A stretch of 45,106 bases of DNA from Nitrosomonadaceae bacterium (GTDB lineage Bacteria; Pseudomonadota; Gammaproteobacteria; Burkholderiales; Nitrosomonadaceae), in assembly GCA_014190895.1 (NCBI GenBank), contig BJGV01000013.1, forward strand, positions 1 to 45,106. Direction: 5' to 3'. The notes below the pieces were generated by a model. That model did no database searches. It had not been told where the DNA came from and saw nothing but the letters and a program-made list of their open reading frames with translations. Position 1 is the first letter of the stretch; each line of letters opens with the position of its first letter. Positions 25,596-36,809 of this stretch are shown here, one piece after another. The translations under genes were made by a program, and so were the position numbers.

Positions 25596-26945
25596 ATGTC
25601 TTTTGAGAATCTTAATCTTCACCCACTAATCCTTAGAGCCATTATTGATTCTGGTTATGCTGCACCTACTCCAATTCAAGAACAAGCTATTCCTGAATTA
25701 TTAGCAGGGCGCGATATTATGGCATCAGCCCAAACTGGCACCGGAAAAACTGCAGCATTTATGCTACCGGCGCTCCATCGATTAGCTACACCACCCAAAG
25801 TTCATAGTCGTGGTCCGCGTATATTAATCCTGACTCCTACTCGTGAACTTGCTCTTCAAGTATCAGAGGCTGCTACTAAATACGGAAAACATTTAGCCCG
25901 TGTCAAGGTAGTAAGCATACTTGGCGGCATGCCGTATCCGTTACAAAATAAATTACTGTCACAACCGGTAGATATTTTAGTGGCAACACCCGGACGATTA
26001 ATTGATCATATTCAACGAGGACGTATTGATTTTTCTCGTTTAGAGATGCTCGTACTAGATGAGGCTGATCGAATGCTTGATATGGGCTTTATAGATGATG
26101 TTGAAAAAATTGCATCGGCCACGCCCGCTAACCGTCAAACCTTATTATTTTCTGCCACTTTAGACAGCGCAATAGATAAAGTTGCCGCACGTTTACTAAA
26201 ATCGCCCAAACGAATTCAAATTGCAGCCCAACAAGCAAGACTAGAAAATATCGAGCAACGCTTACATTACGTAGATGATCTTTCACATAAAAACCGACTA
26301 CTGGGTCACCTATTAAACGATCTAAATTTAAAACAAGCCATTATTTTTACTGCCACGAAACGCGATGCAGATACCTTGGCAGATAACCTGTTGGCTCAGG
26401 GACACGAAGCTGCTGCGCTACATGGCGACATGAATCAACGTGATCGCACTCGTACACTAACAAGACTTCGCCATGGTGGGTTACGAGTATTGGTAGCAAC
26501 AGACGTAGCGGCTAGAGGAATTGATATAATTGGCATTACCCACGTCATTAACTTTGACTTACCAAAGTTTGCCGAAGATTATGTGCATCGTATTGGTCGC
26601 ACCGGTCGAGCCGGCGCATCAGGAATTGCAATTTCATTCGCTTCTGGTAAAGACGGCATCAATCTAAAGAAAATAGAACGCTTTACCGGTCAGCAAATAG
26701 CTTCTCATGTGGTGCCTGGTCTAGAGCCAAGATTCAAATCTTATACTGGAAATAATAATAAATCCAGAGGAGCCCCTGGCATCACACACAAACGAAATCG
26801 TTCGTGGTCAAATGATGGCAATAAGAGCAACCTTAGTAGCGTAAATGGAAATCGAGGTAACAACAGAAATCGTTCACTGAGCGGGGAAAGTCGCGGTAAT
26901 TCCTTAAGAGGAAACAGCCCCAGTCCTTATGCCAGAACTAAATAA
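25596..26945 (+). CDS. DEAD-box ATP-dependent RNA helicase, RhlE-like
   Basis: RNA unwinding enzyme of 449 residues. It carries the Q motif (PTPIQEQAIP), motif I SAQTGTGKTAAF, Ia PTRELALQ, II DEADRMLDMGF, III SAT, and motif VI HRIGRTGRAG. After residue about 385 comes a low-complexity basic tail rich in Asn, Ser, Gly and Arg (residues about 390-449), suited to unspecific RNA binding. RhlE-type proteins act in ribosome assembly and cold adaptation; the nearby typA has related roles. A long leader suggests post-transcriptional control, which is an inference. Confidence 0.93.
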   Translation: MSFENLNLHPLILRAIIDSGYAAPTPIQEQAIPELLAGRDIMASAQTGTGKTAAFMLPALHRLATPPKVHSRGPRILILTPTRELALQVSEAATKYGKHLARVKVVSILGGMPYPLQNKLLSQPVDILVATPGRLIDHIQRGRIDFSRLEMLVLDEADRMLDMGFIDDVEKIASATPANRQTLLFSATLDSAIDKVAARLLKSPKRIQIAAQQARLENIEQRLHYVDDLSHKNRLLGHLLNDLNLKQAIIFTATKRDADTLADNLLAQGHEAAALHGDMNQRDRTRTLTRLRHGGLRVLVATDVAARGIDIIGITHVINFDLPKFAEDYVHRIGRTGRAGASGIAISFASGKDGINLKKIERFTGQQIASHVVPGLEPRFKSYTGNNNKSRGAPGITHKRNRSWSNDGNKSNLSSVNGNRGNNRNRSLSGESRGNSLRGNSPSPYARTK

Positions 26946-26986
26946 CTTGACATGATTTTAAATTAAAGGATTGGAGGTTTATATTC

Positions 26987-27373
26987 TCATTCCGACCGGT
27001 TGCGCATGAAATCGGCAGTTTGCTCGAATGCTTTGACGAGATTCTTGCGCAATCCTTCCTGAACTCCTGTATTGATCATTGCCTGATTCATGCAGGATAA
27101 CCACTGATCTTTTTCAAGAATACCAATAGAAAAGACTAGGTGCCGAGAGCGTAAACGGGGCTCGCCATATTTTTTAACATATAAAGATGGTCCCCCCATC
27201 CAACCAGATAAAAACATAAATAACTTATCTCGAGAATCCTTTAAATTCTGCGGATGTAACTTGCGTATAGCAAAATAATCTGGATTCTCGCTCATCAAAT
27301 CATAGAAATTATCTACTAACTTGCGTATAGATATTTCGCCACCTATTATTTTATAAGCCTCTGAAAGATGCAC
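26987..27373 (-). CDS. Group II truncated haemoglobin
   Basis: Small haem protein of 128 residues. The sequence shows group II (TrHbO) features: FYDLMSENPDYFAIRKLHP in the B-E region, FLSGWMGGPSLYVKKYG, the proximal histidine in RSRHLVFSIG, and the conserved Trp in DQWLSCMNQAM. Roles in oxygen or NO handling are proposed for the family. The start codon is GTG at 27371-27373, with GGGAGGGA five bases upstream. It is convergent with the helicase gene and followed by none on its strand nearby. Confidence 0.92.
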   Translation of the reverse strand: MHLSEAYKIIGGEISIRKLVDNFYDLMSENPDYFAIRKLHPQNLKDSRDKLFMFLSGWMGGPSLYVKKYGEPRLRSRHLVFSIGILEKDQWLSCMNQAMINTGVQEGLRKNLVKAFEQTADFMRNRSE

Positions 27374-27440
27374 CCGATTCCCTCCCCCTTACAATACTAA
27401 TTCATATAAAAATTAGCCGTTCCTTTAATAGTCATTTGTG

Positions 27441-28790
27441 TCAGCATATTTTTGCAACAGCGTCTTCCACTCGCTCTACTAAAAAAATTTCAATACCTGG
27501 AATCTCATACTTTGGTTTATTAGCGACAGGGATAATAGCCTGAATGAAACCTAATTTAGCGGCTTCTTTTAAACGTTCTTGACCACGCTGGACTGGGCGT
27601 ACTTCGCCCGCTAATCCAATCTCACCAAACACCACCATCTTTGTTGGTAAAGCTTTATTTTTTAACGAGGAGACAACTGCTAATAACACCGCTAAATCCG
27701 CACCTGGTTCAGTAATTTTAACTCCTCCAACAGCATTAACAAATACATCTTGATCAAAACAAGGAATGCCAGCATGGCGATGCAGAACTGCTAACAACAT
27801 CGCCAATCGATTCTGTTCTAATCCGACACTGAGGCGTCTCGGATTGAGTGAACGTGCGTCATCTACCAAAGCCTGGATTTCTACAAGCAAAGGGCGCGTT
27901 CCTTCCTGAGTGACCATCACACAAGAACCGGGTACTTTATTACCGTGATGAGAAAGAAAAAAGGCAGAAGGATTACTTACTTCACGCAACCCTCTCTCGG
28001 TCATGGCAAATACACCTAGTTCATTTACTGCACCAAAGCGATTTTTAAAAGCACGAATTAAACGAAAACTAGAGTGAGTATCACCCTCAAAATACAACAC
28101 CGTATCTACCATATGTTCTAAAACGCGTGGGCCAGCTAACGCCCCCTCCTTTGTCACATGGCCTACTAAAATAACACAAATTCCAGTAGCTTTAGCTAAC
28201 TGAGTTAATTGAGCAGCGCATTCCCGTACTTGGGCAATAGATCCTGGCGCAGATTGTAATGCACTAGAATAAACTGTCTGAATAGAGTCAATTACCACTA
28301 CGTCAGGTCGGTGTTCAATTAATAATCTTTGAATTCTTTCAAGTTGAATTTCCGCTAATAAATTTACTGTTTGCACATCAAGCGCTAAACGTTTACCTCG
28401 TAATGCTATTTGTCGAGAAGATTCTTCCCCGCTTACATACAAAACATTGCGCATGATTGACATATGACAAAGAGACTGCAGCAACAAAGTAGATTTACCA
28501 ATGCCTGGATCACCTCCTAATAGCACTACACCTCCGTGCACCAATCCGCCACCCAAAACTCGATCAAATTCTAATATCCCTGTTGAATATCTAGCATCCT
28601 CCCCTGTCACTACCTCATTCAAATTTTCTATGCGACTAATCTCTGGTAATGCGACAAAACGTGATGTAACCCTATCCGAAACCACTTCAACCAGAGTATT
28701 CCATGCCTGACAGTGAGGGCATTGTCCCTGCCATTTAAGGGCTTGGCCGCCGCACTCAGTACAGGAATAAATAGATTTTGATTTAGACAT
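27441..28790 (-). CDS. radA: DNA repair protein RadA
   Basis: RecA-like branch-migration ATPase of 449 residues. It has an N-terminal zinc finger (SCTECGGQALKWQGQCPHC), Walker A GGDPGIGKSTLL, the RadA-specific KNRFG motif, and a C-terminal Lon-protease-like domain (GGVKITEPGADLAVLLAVVSS, FGEIGLAGEVRPV). All parts are in the usual order and length. It sits after tilS on the same strand, 102 bases away. Confidence 0.96.
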   Translation of the reverse strand: MSKSKSIYSCTECGGQALKWQGQCPHCQAWNTLVEVVSDRVTSRFVALPEISRIENLNEVVTGEDARYSTGILEFDRVLGGGLVHGGVVLLGGDPGIGKSTLLLQSLCHMSIMRNVLYVSGEESSRQIALRGKRLALDVQTVNLLAEIQLERIQRLLIEHRPDVVVIDSIQTVYSSALQSAPGSIAQVRECAAQLTQLAKATGICVILVGHVTKEGALAGPRVLEHMVDTVLYFEGDTHSSFRLIRAFKNRFGAVNELGVFAMTERGLREVSNPSAFFLSHHGNKVPGSCVMVTQEGTRPLLVEIQALVDDARSLNPRRLSVGLEQNRLAMLLAVLHRHAGIPCFDQDVFVNAVGGVKITEPGADLAVLLAVVSSLKNKALPTKMVVFGEIGLAGEVRPVQRGQERLKEAAKLGFIQAIIPVANKPKYEIPGIEIFLVERVEDAVAKIC

Positions 28791-28892
28791 AATTAGAAGT
28801 GAATTTACATCAATAACTTAATACTATTAAAATATTTAACTCATTATTTTTGGTTAATTAATTTAATTATTTACTTAAAAATAACCGGCTAT

Positions 28893-30272
28893 CTAACTGG
28901 AGTTTATCAACCATTTCACCACCAAACCAGGCTCTCCAGGCGTTGCCTGAAAATTACAATCTACTCCAATACCTGGAACCCATACAAGATTTTTTCCGCT
29001 AAGAAGTATTGGCAGCATTTCTCGTTCCCATGGCGGAAGAGATGCTTCTCTTAACAAATTTTTCAAACTACGACGGGGGCGTTTACAATCGGGTTGAAAA
29101 TATTCCCCTCCTGAACGTGAACGAATAAGAATTTGATTTTCTTTTAGCTTTTGCAAACTAATTCCTGCGCCCTGTTGAGGCACAAGACTAATTTCACCTC
29201 CTAATTCTTGGATCATTACCCGCTCCTCACCGCGCCAAGAAAACTGCCAGTTACTTTTCGGAAGTGGGCTAACTAAATTTATATAAACAGATCCCCTAAA
29301 ACAACGAACTTGAGTATTTCCAAAGATAATATTTAATCTGGTACTTTGGCCAGACGACAGCAATTGCTGCAAAATATCTCTCAGTTTTGCAGTGCTTGGA
29401 AGTACCATTCCTTGACGGGAAAAAGTAAAGCGCAATAAATTTGCAGCCCGAGAGAGCTCAAGTGTTCGTAAACCTTCAATCTGAAGCTTTCCAAAATGAA
29501 TACAACTTTGCTCATCAATCCTAGCTAATTCATCCAATAGACTAGATGCCTCTGCAACGTGTCGGCTTGCACGAAAAAAATTGGTACGATATGAAGGGAA
29601 ACGTTCTGCCAATAAAGGAAAGATCTTGTGTCTTAGAAAATTTCTATCAAAGGAAATATCACCATTACTTTCATCGGTAATCCAATTCAATTTATTTTTT
29701 TGAGCAAAATTTTCAATCTCGTTTTTTGATACTTCAAGCAATGGCCGTAATATTGGTGGCCCAAAATTTAGGGTCCCATTTTTTAATTTACCGGCTTGAA
29801 CTCTGACTAGAGGCATCGCTCTCAGTCCCCTTAAGCCTGCACCACGAAGCAATTGCAGAAACAAAGTTTCGGCTTGATCATCCAAATGCTGTGCTAATAG
29901 AATATAGTCAGCCTCTAGTTTTTCAAACACTTGATAGCGAAGCTCTCGAGCCGCGGCTTCAAGACTTGCGCCTAGATTCTGATTAATTTTTACTCTGGTA
30001 ACTGTAATGGGAACATTGTGAAATTTACATAAATCCTGACAAAATATTTCCCATCGATCAGCATTAAAACTTATGCCATGATTAACGTAAATAGCAGAAA
30101 GCGAGAAATGCATTTTAGCTGATAGTGTAACGAGTATATTCAGCAATACAACCGAATCAATGCCACCACTTAATCCTAGAATTAAGTGGTCATTCTGCTG
30201 AGTCTGTTCGCGTAATATCTTCTCAACATGGCCGAGAATGCTATTTAGTTTTACTTTCCTGAAATCTGCCAT
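28893..30272 (-). CDS. tilS: tRNA(Ile)-lysidine synthase
   Basis: Converts the wobble cytidine of tRNA-Ile(CAU) to lysidine, using ATP and lysine. The 459 residues show the PP-loop [13 protein letters not shown] (residues 32-44), the HLDDQAET segment (near 128), [14 protein letters not shown], and the C-terminal TilS domain ([19 protein letters not shown]). The ATG overlaps the accA end by 32 bases; accA-tilS adjacency is common in proteobacteria, and the overlap suggests coupled translation. Confidence 0.95.
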   Translation of the reverse strand: MADFRKVKLNSILGHVEKILREQTQQNDHLILGLSGGIDSVVLLNILVTLSAKMHFSLSAIYVNHGISFNADRWEIFCQDLCKFHNVPITVTRVKINQNLGASLEAAARELRYQVFEKLEADYILLAQHLDDQAETLFLQLLRGAGLRGLRAMPLVRVQAGKLKNGTLNFGPPILRPLLEVSKNEIENFAQKNKLNWITDESNGDISFDRNFLRHKIFPLLAERFPSYRTNFFRASRHVAEASSLLDELARIDEQSCIHFGKLQIEGLRTLELSRAANLLRFTFSRQGMVLPSTAKLRDILQQLLSSGQSTRLNIIFGNTQVRCFRGSVYINLVSPLPKSNWQFSWRGEERVMIQELGGEISLVPQQGAGISLQKLKENQILIRSRSGGEYFQPDCKRPRRSLKNLLREASLPPWEREMLPILLSGKNLVWVPGIGVDCNFQATPGEPGLVVKWLINSS

Positions 30273-31209
30273 ATTCCATCAGCCGCTCAAAACGTTTCTT
30301 TAATAGAGTTTCTGTGGAGTGACTCTGTAATTTTTCAAGTGATCCTAGTAATGCTTGCTTTACAGACTGCATAACAGAAGAATAATCTCGATGAGCGCCG
30401 CCAATTGGCTCAGCAATGATTGTATCAATCAATCCCATGGCTTTCAGACGATGGGCAGTAATTCCCATAATTTCAGCAGCCTCCTGCGCTTTATCGGCAG
30501 ATTTCCACAAAATAGAGGCACAACCCTCAGGAGAGATTACCGAGTAGGTTGCATACTGCAACATCTGTATTATGTCACCTACAGCTAAGGCCAGAGCTCC
30601 ACCAGAACCGCCTTCGCCAATAATAGTGCAGATTACTGGTATCCGCAGTTTCGTTAAAGTGTAAAGATTTCGTCCAATAGCTTCAGACTGTCCTCTCTCT
30701 TCTGCATCGATACCGGGGAACGCACCAGGAGTGTCAATAAACGTAAACAATGGTATAGAAAATTTCTCTGCTAAAAGCATAAGACGCAGCGCTTTACGAT
30801 AACCTTCTGGCTTGGACATGCCAAAATTTCGATAAATTTTTTCCTTAGTATCGCGTCCCTTCTGTTGACCAATGATCATCACTGCTTGGTCATTAAAACG
30901 TGCTAAGCCGCCAACAATCGCATGGTCATCAGAGAAATTCCGATCACCGTGTAATTCTTCAAAATTAGTAAATAGATGCTCTATGTAATCTAGTGTATAA
31001 GGGCGCTGAGGATGTCGAGATATTTGCGAGATTTGCCAAGATGTCAGTTTAGAATAGAGATCTCTGGTTACAGACTCACTTTTTTTTTGGAGACGAGTAA
31101 TTTCAGCTACAGTGCCAGGGGAAAATGCGTGCTGAGCAAGACCACGTTTTTCAATTTCCTTCTCAATCTCGGCAATAGGCCGCTCAAAATCTAAAAAAGT
31201 AAGTTTCAT
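30241..31209 (-). CDS. accA: Acetyl-CoA carboxylase carboxyltransferase subunit alpha
   Basis: Subunit of the carboxyltransferase that makes malonyl-CoA for fatty acid synthesis. The 322 residues match AccA over the whole length: [15 protein letters not shown] at the start, [58 protein letters not shown] and [15 protein letters not shown]. The stop codon lies 32 bases inside tilS. accD is not in the window. Confidence 0.97.
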   Translation of the reverse strand: MKLTFLDFERPIAEIEKEIEKRGLAQHAFSPGTVAEITRLQKKSESVTRDLYSKLTSWQISQISRHPQRPYTLDYIEHLFTNFEELHGDRNFSDDHAIVGGLARFNDQAVMIIGQQKGRDTKEKIYRNFGMSKPEGYRKALRLMLLAEKFSIPLFTFIDTPGAFPGIDAEERGQSEAIGRNLYTLTKLRIPVICTIIGEGGSGGALALAVGDIIQMLQYATYSVISPEGCASILWKSADKAQEAAEIMGITAHRLKAMGLIDTIIAEPIGGAHRDYSSVMQSVKQALLGSLEKLQSHSTETLLKKRFERLMEYGRFQESKTK

Positions 31210-31472
31210 GGGATTTAAAATATAACTCTAATGCCGTAATAATACAGGATTTATGGAAGAATTAGCATCCTTGTTTGCGAAACGATGTCAAGATAAAAAA
31301 TTGCGCATAATATATAAAATTCTAAGAAAACTATCTATAAAAATTGATGTAATTTCTCGCACCATTCTAGTTTTTTAAGTTCTCGTCAAGAGTGCATACA
31401 AAATATTTTATAAATGATTGACAATATCATATAAAATACAGGCCTTTTTGCAACATTTACTTCTATATACTT

Positions 31473-33077
31473 TTGATTACTACTGCCAACATTACAATGC
31501 AATTCGGGGCAAAGCCCTTATTTGAAAATGTTTCCGTAAAATTTGGTGACGGAAATCGCTATGGTTTAATTGGTGCAAATGGTTGCGGGAAATCTACCTT
31601 CATGAAGATTCTTGGAGGTGATCTTGACTCTACTGCCGGAAATATCAGCATTGATTCTAATGAGCGCGTAGGTAAGTTACGTCAGGATCAGTTTGCATTT
31701 GAAGATTGTTTAGTAATCAATACGGTAATGATGGGGCACGATGAATTATGGCAAGTAAAAGAAGAACGTGATGCCATTTATGCCAACATTGATGCCGTTG
31801 AAGCTGATTTTATGCGCGCCGCTGAACTTGAAGTGCGCTTTGCTGAGTTAGATGGCTATTCCGCTGAATCACGTGCGGGAGAATTGCTGCTAGGTGTCGG
31901 CATACCATTGTTCCAACATCAAAAACTCATGAGCACAGTTGCACCTGGATTCAAACTACGTGTACTGCTAGCGCAGGCTTTATTTTCAGATCCTGAAATT
32001 TTGCTACTAGATGAACCAACTAATAACTTAGATATCAATACTATCCGCTGGTTAGAGGGTGTAATTAACGCAAGCAAAAGTACCATTGTTATTATTTCAC
32101 ATGATCGTCATTTTTTAAATAGCGTCTGCACGCATATGGCCGATCTAGATTATGGAGAAATTCGTATTTATCCCGGTAATTATGATGAGTATATGACCGC
32201 CTCTACTCAGGTTCAGGAGCGTATGTTATCTAACAACGCTAAAAAGAAAGTACAAATTGCTGAATTACAATCTTTTGTCAGCCGCTTTTCTGCCAATGCT
32301 TCCAAGGCGCGGCAAGCCACCAGTCGTGCACGTCAAATTGAAAAAATAAAATTGGAAGATGTAAAGCCATCTAGTCGTCAGTACCCTTACATTCGATTTG
32401 ACGTAGATGATAAAGATAAGCTCTATCGTCTAGCGTTGTCGGCACAAAGTATTTATAAACATTTTTCAGGTGCGACCAAACCTTTATTAGAAAAATTTAG
32501 TATTAATATCGAAGCTGGTGAGAAGATTGCCATCATTGGACCCAATGGAATTGGCAAGACTACTTTATTACGTTGCTTAATCGGTGACCTTGCTCTTGAT
32601 GCGGGAGAAATAAAGTTAGCAGACAAAGTATGTTTGGGTTATTTTGCACAAGATCATGCGGTTGATTTCGAAACAGATATGCCTCTTACTGACTGGATGG
32701 CACAGTGGAGACGCGAGTATGATGATGATCAAGCAGTGCGTAGTATTCTTGGAAGACTATTATTTTCAGGTGATGAGGTAAAGAAATCAGTCAAAGTAAT
32801 CTCCGGAGGAGAGCAAGGGCGAATGTTATTTGGCAAACTCATGTTAAGAAAATCTAATGTATTATTAATGGACGAGCCAACCAATCACCTTGATATGGAA
32901 TCTATCGAATCATTAAATAGCGCACTAGAAAAATATACTGGCACGCTGATCTTTGTTTCGCACGATCGGGAATTCGTGTCATCCTTGGCAACGCGTATCA
33001 TTGAGATGAAATCTGATGGAATTACTGATTTTAAAGGAAATTATGAGGAGTATTTACAAACTCAAGATATCAGATAA
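31473..33077 (+). CDS. ABC-F family ATPase, YbiT type
   Basis: Soluble ribosome-associated ATPase with two nucleotide-binding domains and no membrane part; 534 residues. Walker A motifs are GANGCGKST (near residue 38) and GPNGIGKTT (near 351), signatures are [14 protein letters not shown] and [15 protein letters not shown], and Walker B motifs are [12 protein letters not shown] and [11 protein letters not shown]. The stretch [20 protein letters not shown] and the interdomain linker [20 protein letters not shown] match E. coli YbiT. ABC-F proteins act on the ribosomal E site during translation. The start is TTG with no ATG nearby upstream of the conserved sequence. Confidence 0.93.
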   Translation: MITTANITMQFGAKPLFENVSVKFGDGNRYGLIGANGCGKSTFMKILGGDLDSTAGNISIDSNERVGKLRQDQFAFEDCLVINTVMMGHDELWQVKEERDAIYANIDAVEADFMRAAELEVRFAELDGYSAESRAGELLLGVGIPLFQHQKLMSTVAPGFKLRVLLAQALFSDPEILLLDEPTNNLDINTIRWLEGVINASKSTIVIISHDRHFLNSVCTHMADLDYGEIRIYPGNYDEYMTASTQVQERMLSNNAKKKVQIAELQSFVSRFSANASKARQATSRARQIEKIKLEDVKPSSRQYPYIRFDVDDKDKLYRLALSAQSIYKHFSGATKPLLEKFSINIEAGEKIAIIGPNGIGKTTLLRCLIGDLALDAGEIKLADKVCLGYFAQDHAVDFETDMPLTDWMAQWRREYDDDQAVRSILGRLLFSGDEVKKSVKVISGGEQGRMLFGKLMLRKSNVLLMDEPTNHLDMESIESLNSALEKYTGTLIFVSHDREFVSSLATRIIEMKSDGITDFKGNYEEYLQTQDIR

Positions 33078-33183
33078 AAATTATTCTAACTTATAAAGAT
33101 AGGTCATTGTAAAGCACGTCGATATTTTTCTCGGGCAAGAAAAAATTGGTACAAATTGCTAATGTGTTGATTTAAAAAAAATT

Positions 33184-33741
33184 TTAGCGTGAAGAGTGGT
33201 TAGCAGCAGGTAACATTGTGCGATAGTATTCCCAGTCAAAATATGGGCCAGGGTCTGTTTTTCGTCCGGGGGCAATGTCAGAATGGCCTGTAATATCTTC
33301 GATTGGATAGGTCTCACGTAGCGCTAATGTAACCGCAATCAGTGATGCATACTGTTTAGCGGTAAAAAGTTCTTTATCATTGCCCTCTAATTCCACGCCA
33401 ATAGAAAAATCGTTACAACATGCCTTACCCTGCCAATATGAAACTCCTGCATGCCAGGCGCGCTTTTTACAAGAAACAAACTGTATAGTTTCCCCGTCCC
33501 GACGAATAAAGAAATGTGCAGAGACGCGTACTGCAGAAAGAATTTGAAAAGAAGAATCCACTTTCGGATCCAGTTGATTGGTAAATAAGTCAATTACCTC
33601 GTTACCGCCAAATTTATCTGGCGGTAAACTAATGTAATGAATCACCAGTAAATTTATTAAGCTCCCTGCTGGTCGCTCGTCGCAATTGGGAGAAGAGATA
33701 AGGCGTATGTTCCCAATGTAACCTTCTGTATTAATTTTCAT
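33184..33741 (-). CDS. ampD: 1,6-anhydro-N-acetylmuramyl-L-alanine amidase AmpD
   Basis: Cytoplasmic zinc amidase that recycles cell-wall muropeptides. The 185 residues match AmpD closely: zinc ligands H35 (VIHYISLPP), H153 and D163 (GHSDIAPGRKTDPGP), and the catalytic E117 (SIGVELEG). Length and spacing agree with the enterobacterial protein. It is convergent with the ABC-F gene and divergent from the cyanophycin-linked transporter. Confidence 0.95.
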   Translation of the reverse strand: MKINTEGYIGNIRLISSPNCDERPAGSLINLLVIHYISLPPDKFGGNEVIDLFTNQLDPKVDSSFQILSAVRVSAHFFIRRDGETIQFVSCKKRAWHAGVSYWQGKACCNDFSIGVELEGNDKELFTAKQYASLIAVTLALRETYPIEDITGHSDIAPGRKTDPGPYFDWEYYRTMLPAANHSSR

Positions 33742-34020
33742 TAGTTTATTTTTTCGTGAAAAATAATTAATTTTAATCGTACGCTCTCAGAAAAATTTCT
33801 TAATATGAGGCCTGAGTTAGGTCATATAATGGCACATGTTAAATATACTTACTTTTATGTTACGGTGTCGACCAAGGGAATCATTCTCAAAAAATTTTAA
33901 CAACAATACAGAATTATCTCATTGCACCGAGAATAATGTAACTCTTTAGCGCCCACGCTAAGATAAGTATATTCGTAAATTTTTATATATTCTTCCATGC
34001 TACCTACCTAATACTCAATA

Positions 34021-36339
34021 ATGACAGATTCTGAGCGCTCCCCTATCAAAATTCTCCTTAGTGCTGCACTACCAACCATGTCGCCCTTATGGTTTACACA
34101 AATTGAATCGCGGCTAAATGTTGAAGAGAAGGTAATCGCTTGGTTAGAAACTGATCTTGACCATCAATTACGTTTTTCTCAAGGCCTCGTTATTCTCACT
34201 AATCAACGTTTATTCTCTAAGGTATCGATAAATGCCTCTTGGGAGAATTGGGACTGTCGACAACAAGATCTGACATTAATACGCCGAGATTATTCTGGTG
34301 CAGGAAATCTTGAACTTATTGACGCAAATTCATTGCTTGTTAATTGGCGCTATACAATTGGAAAAGATATTGCTGCCGGATATTTAATCAAACAGTTTAT
34401 GCGGCACTATAAATCAGGGTCCGCAGAGGAAAAATATCTGCGCGCGACACAAATTTTATGTCCGAAGTGCAAAACACTTTTACCGGTCGATCAGGAAAAA
34501 TGTTCGATATGTATAAAAAATATTGATGCGCGGCCTTCTGTATGGATATTATTTCGTCTTTGGCGCTTTGCTAGGCCTTATAAATGGCGTTTATTAACTG
34601 GTTTTTTACTGACGTTAGGGAGTACAGCGGCAACATTGGTGCCCCCTTATTTGGCCATGCCTCTCATGGACAATGTGCTGATTCCTTATCAAAATGGAAA
34701 ATCAATAGATATAAGTCTGGTAACGTTCTATCTCTCTGGTTTATTAGGTGCAGCAATTATTGCTTGGGCATTAGGATGGGCGCGCACATATACTCTGGCA
34801 TTAGTTTCAGAACGAATTGGCGCCGATCTAAGAACCGCTACTTACAAGCATCTTCTTAAACTTTCGCAAGAGTATTTTGGTGGGAAACGTACCGGCGATT
34901 TAATAGCTAGGATCGGCTCAGAGACGGATCGCATTAATATTTTTATCTCATTACATCTGCTTGATTTTGCTACTGATGTATTAATGATAATTATGACCAC
35001 AGGAATTTTGATCTCAATTAATCCTTGGCTAGCACTTATAACTTTGCTCCCATTACCGGTTATTGCCTGGTTGATTCATATCATACGTGACAAATTACGT
35101 ACTGGTTTCGAGAAAGTGGATCGTATCTGGGCTGAGGTGACAAATGTTCTATCTGACACCATTCCTGGTATACGTGTAGTCAAGGCTTTCGCACAAGAAG
35201 AGCGTGAAGCGGAACGTTTTTATACAGCAAATCAGCACAATTTAGAAATCAATAACCGAGTAAATAAAGTATGGTCATTATTTATTCCAAGTGTAACATT
35301 CCTCACTGAAATTGGATTGCTCGTAGTGTGGATCTTTGGCATTTGGCAAGTATCAAATAACGCGATCACTGTTGGAGTGCTCACTGCTTTCTTAGCTTAT
35401 ATAAGTCGCTTTTATTTACGGCTCGATTCAATGAGTCGAATTGTTTCTGTGACACAAAAATCAGCTGCTGGAGCTAAACGTATTTTTGATATTCTTGACC
35501 ACGTTTCAAGTGTTCCAGAACCAATAAATCCAGTGCATTTGCCCGCTATTAAAGGTCGCATTGAATTATGTAACGTTAGTTTTCGGTATGGTACACGTAG
35601 CGTGGTGCGTAATATTAATCTTGTCATTGAGCCCGGAGAAATGATCGGTTTAATTGGTCACAGCGGTTCTGGTAAAAGCACGCTGGTCAACTTAATCTGT
35701 CGCTTCTATGACGTCACTGAGGGCGCAATTCTGATTGATGGGATTGATATTCGTTCATTACCAGTAGCCACGTACCGTAAGCATATTGGACTTGTTCTTC
35801 AAGAATCTTTTCTTTTTTTTGGTACGATTGCTGAAAATATCTCTTATGGAAGACCTGGTGCAACACGCGAAGATATTATTGCCGCAGCTCGCTCTGCCCA
35901 TGCTCACGAATTTATTCTGCGTTTACGGCATGGTTATGATTCGCTAGTTGGCGAACGTGGGCAAGCACTTTCTGGTGGTGAAAGACAGAGAATCTCAATC
36001 GCTCGCGCGCTACTGATCAATCCACATATCTTAATCCTTGATGAGGCAACTTCTTCGGTAGATACAACCACTGAAAAAGAAATTCAAAAAGCGCTTGATA
36101 ATCTTGTAAGAGGCCGCACAACTATTGCTATCGCACACCGTCTATCCACATTACAGAACGCCAATCGTCTAATTGTACTTGACCGTGGCAATATTGTTGA
36201 AATTGGCAGCCATCAGGAATTGATGGCACGTAAAAACCATTACCATCGTCTTTATGAGGCTCAGATGCGTAACATTGATACCGAGGGAGAATTAGTGGGC
36301 TTAAACGTTGCGCATAAGATTGTAGGGGATCAAAAATGA
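34021..36339 (+). CDS. Cyanophycin locus ABC half-transporter with PH-like domain and zinc ribbon
   Basis: A 772-residue exporter-type ABC protein. N-terminal: a PH-like region (residues about 25-130, with RFSQGLVILTNQRLFSK), then a zinc ribbon with C147, C150, C161, C164 (CPKC, CSIC). Then a six-helix ABC exporter membrane domain (about 185-480) and a nucleotide-binding domain with Walker A GHSGSGKST near residue 547, signature LSGGERQRISIARAL and Walker B LILDEATSSVD, with H-loop IAIAHRLS. Proteins of this layout are known as cyanophycin metabolism-associated ABC transporters from gene context; the substrate is not known. It overlaps the DUF1854 gene by ATGA and should dimerise to work. Confidence 0.9.
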   Translation: MTDSERSPIKILLSAALPTMSPLWFTQIESRLNVEEKVIAWLETDLDHQLRFSQGLVILTNQRLFSKVSINASWENWDCRQQDLTLIRRDYSGAGNLELIDANSLLVNWRYTIGKDIAAGYLIKQFMRHYKSGSAEEKYLRATQILCPKCKTLLPVDQEKCSICIKNIDARPSVWILFRLWRFARPYKWRLLTGFLLTLGSTAATLVPPYLAMPLMDNVLIPYQNGKSIDISLVTFYLSGLLGAAIIAWALGWARTYTLALVSERIGADLRTATYKHLLKLSQEYFGGKRTGDLIARIGSETDRINIFISLHLLDFATDVLMIIMTTGILISINPWLALITLLPLPVIAWLIHIIRDKLRTGFEKVDRIWAEVTNVLSDTIPGIRVVKAFAQEEREAERFYTANQHNLEINNRVNKVWSLFIPSVTFLTEIGLLVVWIFGIWQVSNNAITVGVLTAFLAYISRFYLRLDSMSRIVSVTQKSAAGAKRIFDILDHVSSVPEPINPVHLPAIKGRIELCNVSFRYGTRSVVRNINLVIEPGEMIGLIGHSGSGKSTLVNLICRFYDVTEGAILIDGIDIRSLPVATYRKHIGLVLQESFLFFGTIAENISYGRPGATREDIIAAARSAHAHEFILRLRHGYDSLVGERGQALSGGERQRISIARALLINPHILILDEATSSVDTTTEKEIQKALDNLVRGRTTIAIAHRLSTLQNANRLIVLDRGNIVEIGSHQELMARKNHYHRLYEAQMRNIDTEGELVGLNVAHKIVGDQK

Positions 36340-36809
36340 TTCAAGAATTTAATTACCATCTAAATCGCGATGTATTTGGTAAATTGCTGTGCACTAATTT
36401 AGATGATCAATCCCAGAAAAGTGTCGTACCAATACGCACCTTTCCAATTACGGCACCGAATGAAGGCATTTCACTTATTGATTCACAAGGTCACGAACTT
36501 GTTTGGATTAACAATCTAGGCGAGCTATCAAATGAGTTACGTATTTTAATTGAAGAGGAGCTCGCTAACCGGGAATTTATGCCGGAAATTAAATATATCT
36601 ATGAAGTTTCAAATCTTACAACACCGAATGTCTGGCAGGTAGAGACCGATCTAGGCAAAACATCATTCATTCTCAAAGGTGAGGAAGATATTCGTCATCT
36701 CACTTCAATGACTCTTGTAATTACTGATAGTCACGGTATCTGTCTTCTGATCCGCAATCGCTCTGCACTTGATTCCCATAGTCGCAAGATTCTTGATCAC
36801 TTCCTTTGA
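36336..36809 (+). CDS. DUF1854 family protein, cyanophycin locus
   Basis: A 157-residue soluble protein without signal peptide or membrane segments. The DUF1854 pattern is visible: PIRTFPITAPNEGISLIDSQ, GHELVWINNLGELSNELR, IEEELANREFMPEI and the C-terminal RNRSALDSHSRKILDHFL. The family has no known function and is found beside the cyanophycin-linked ABC transporter. Its ATG overlaps the transporter stop codon, so the two proteins are probably made in matched amounts and may form a complex. That partnership is inferred from gene order only. Confidence 0.85.
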   Translation: MIQEFNYHLNRDVFGKLLCTNLDDQSQKSVVPIRTFPITAPNEGISLIDSQGHELVWINNLGELSNELRILIEEELANREFMPEIKYIYEVSNLTTPNVWQVETDLGKTSFILKGEEDIRHLTSMTLVITDSHGICLLIRNRSALDSHSRKILDHFL

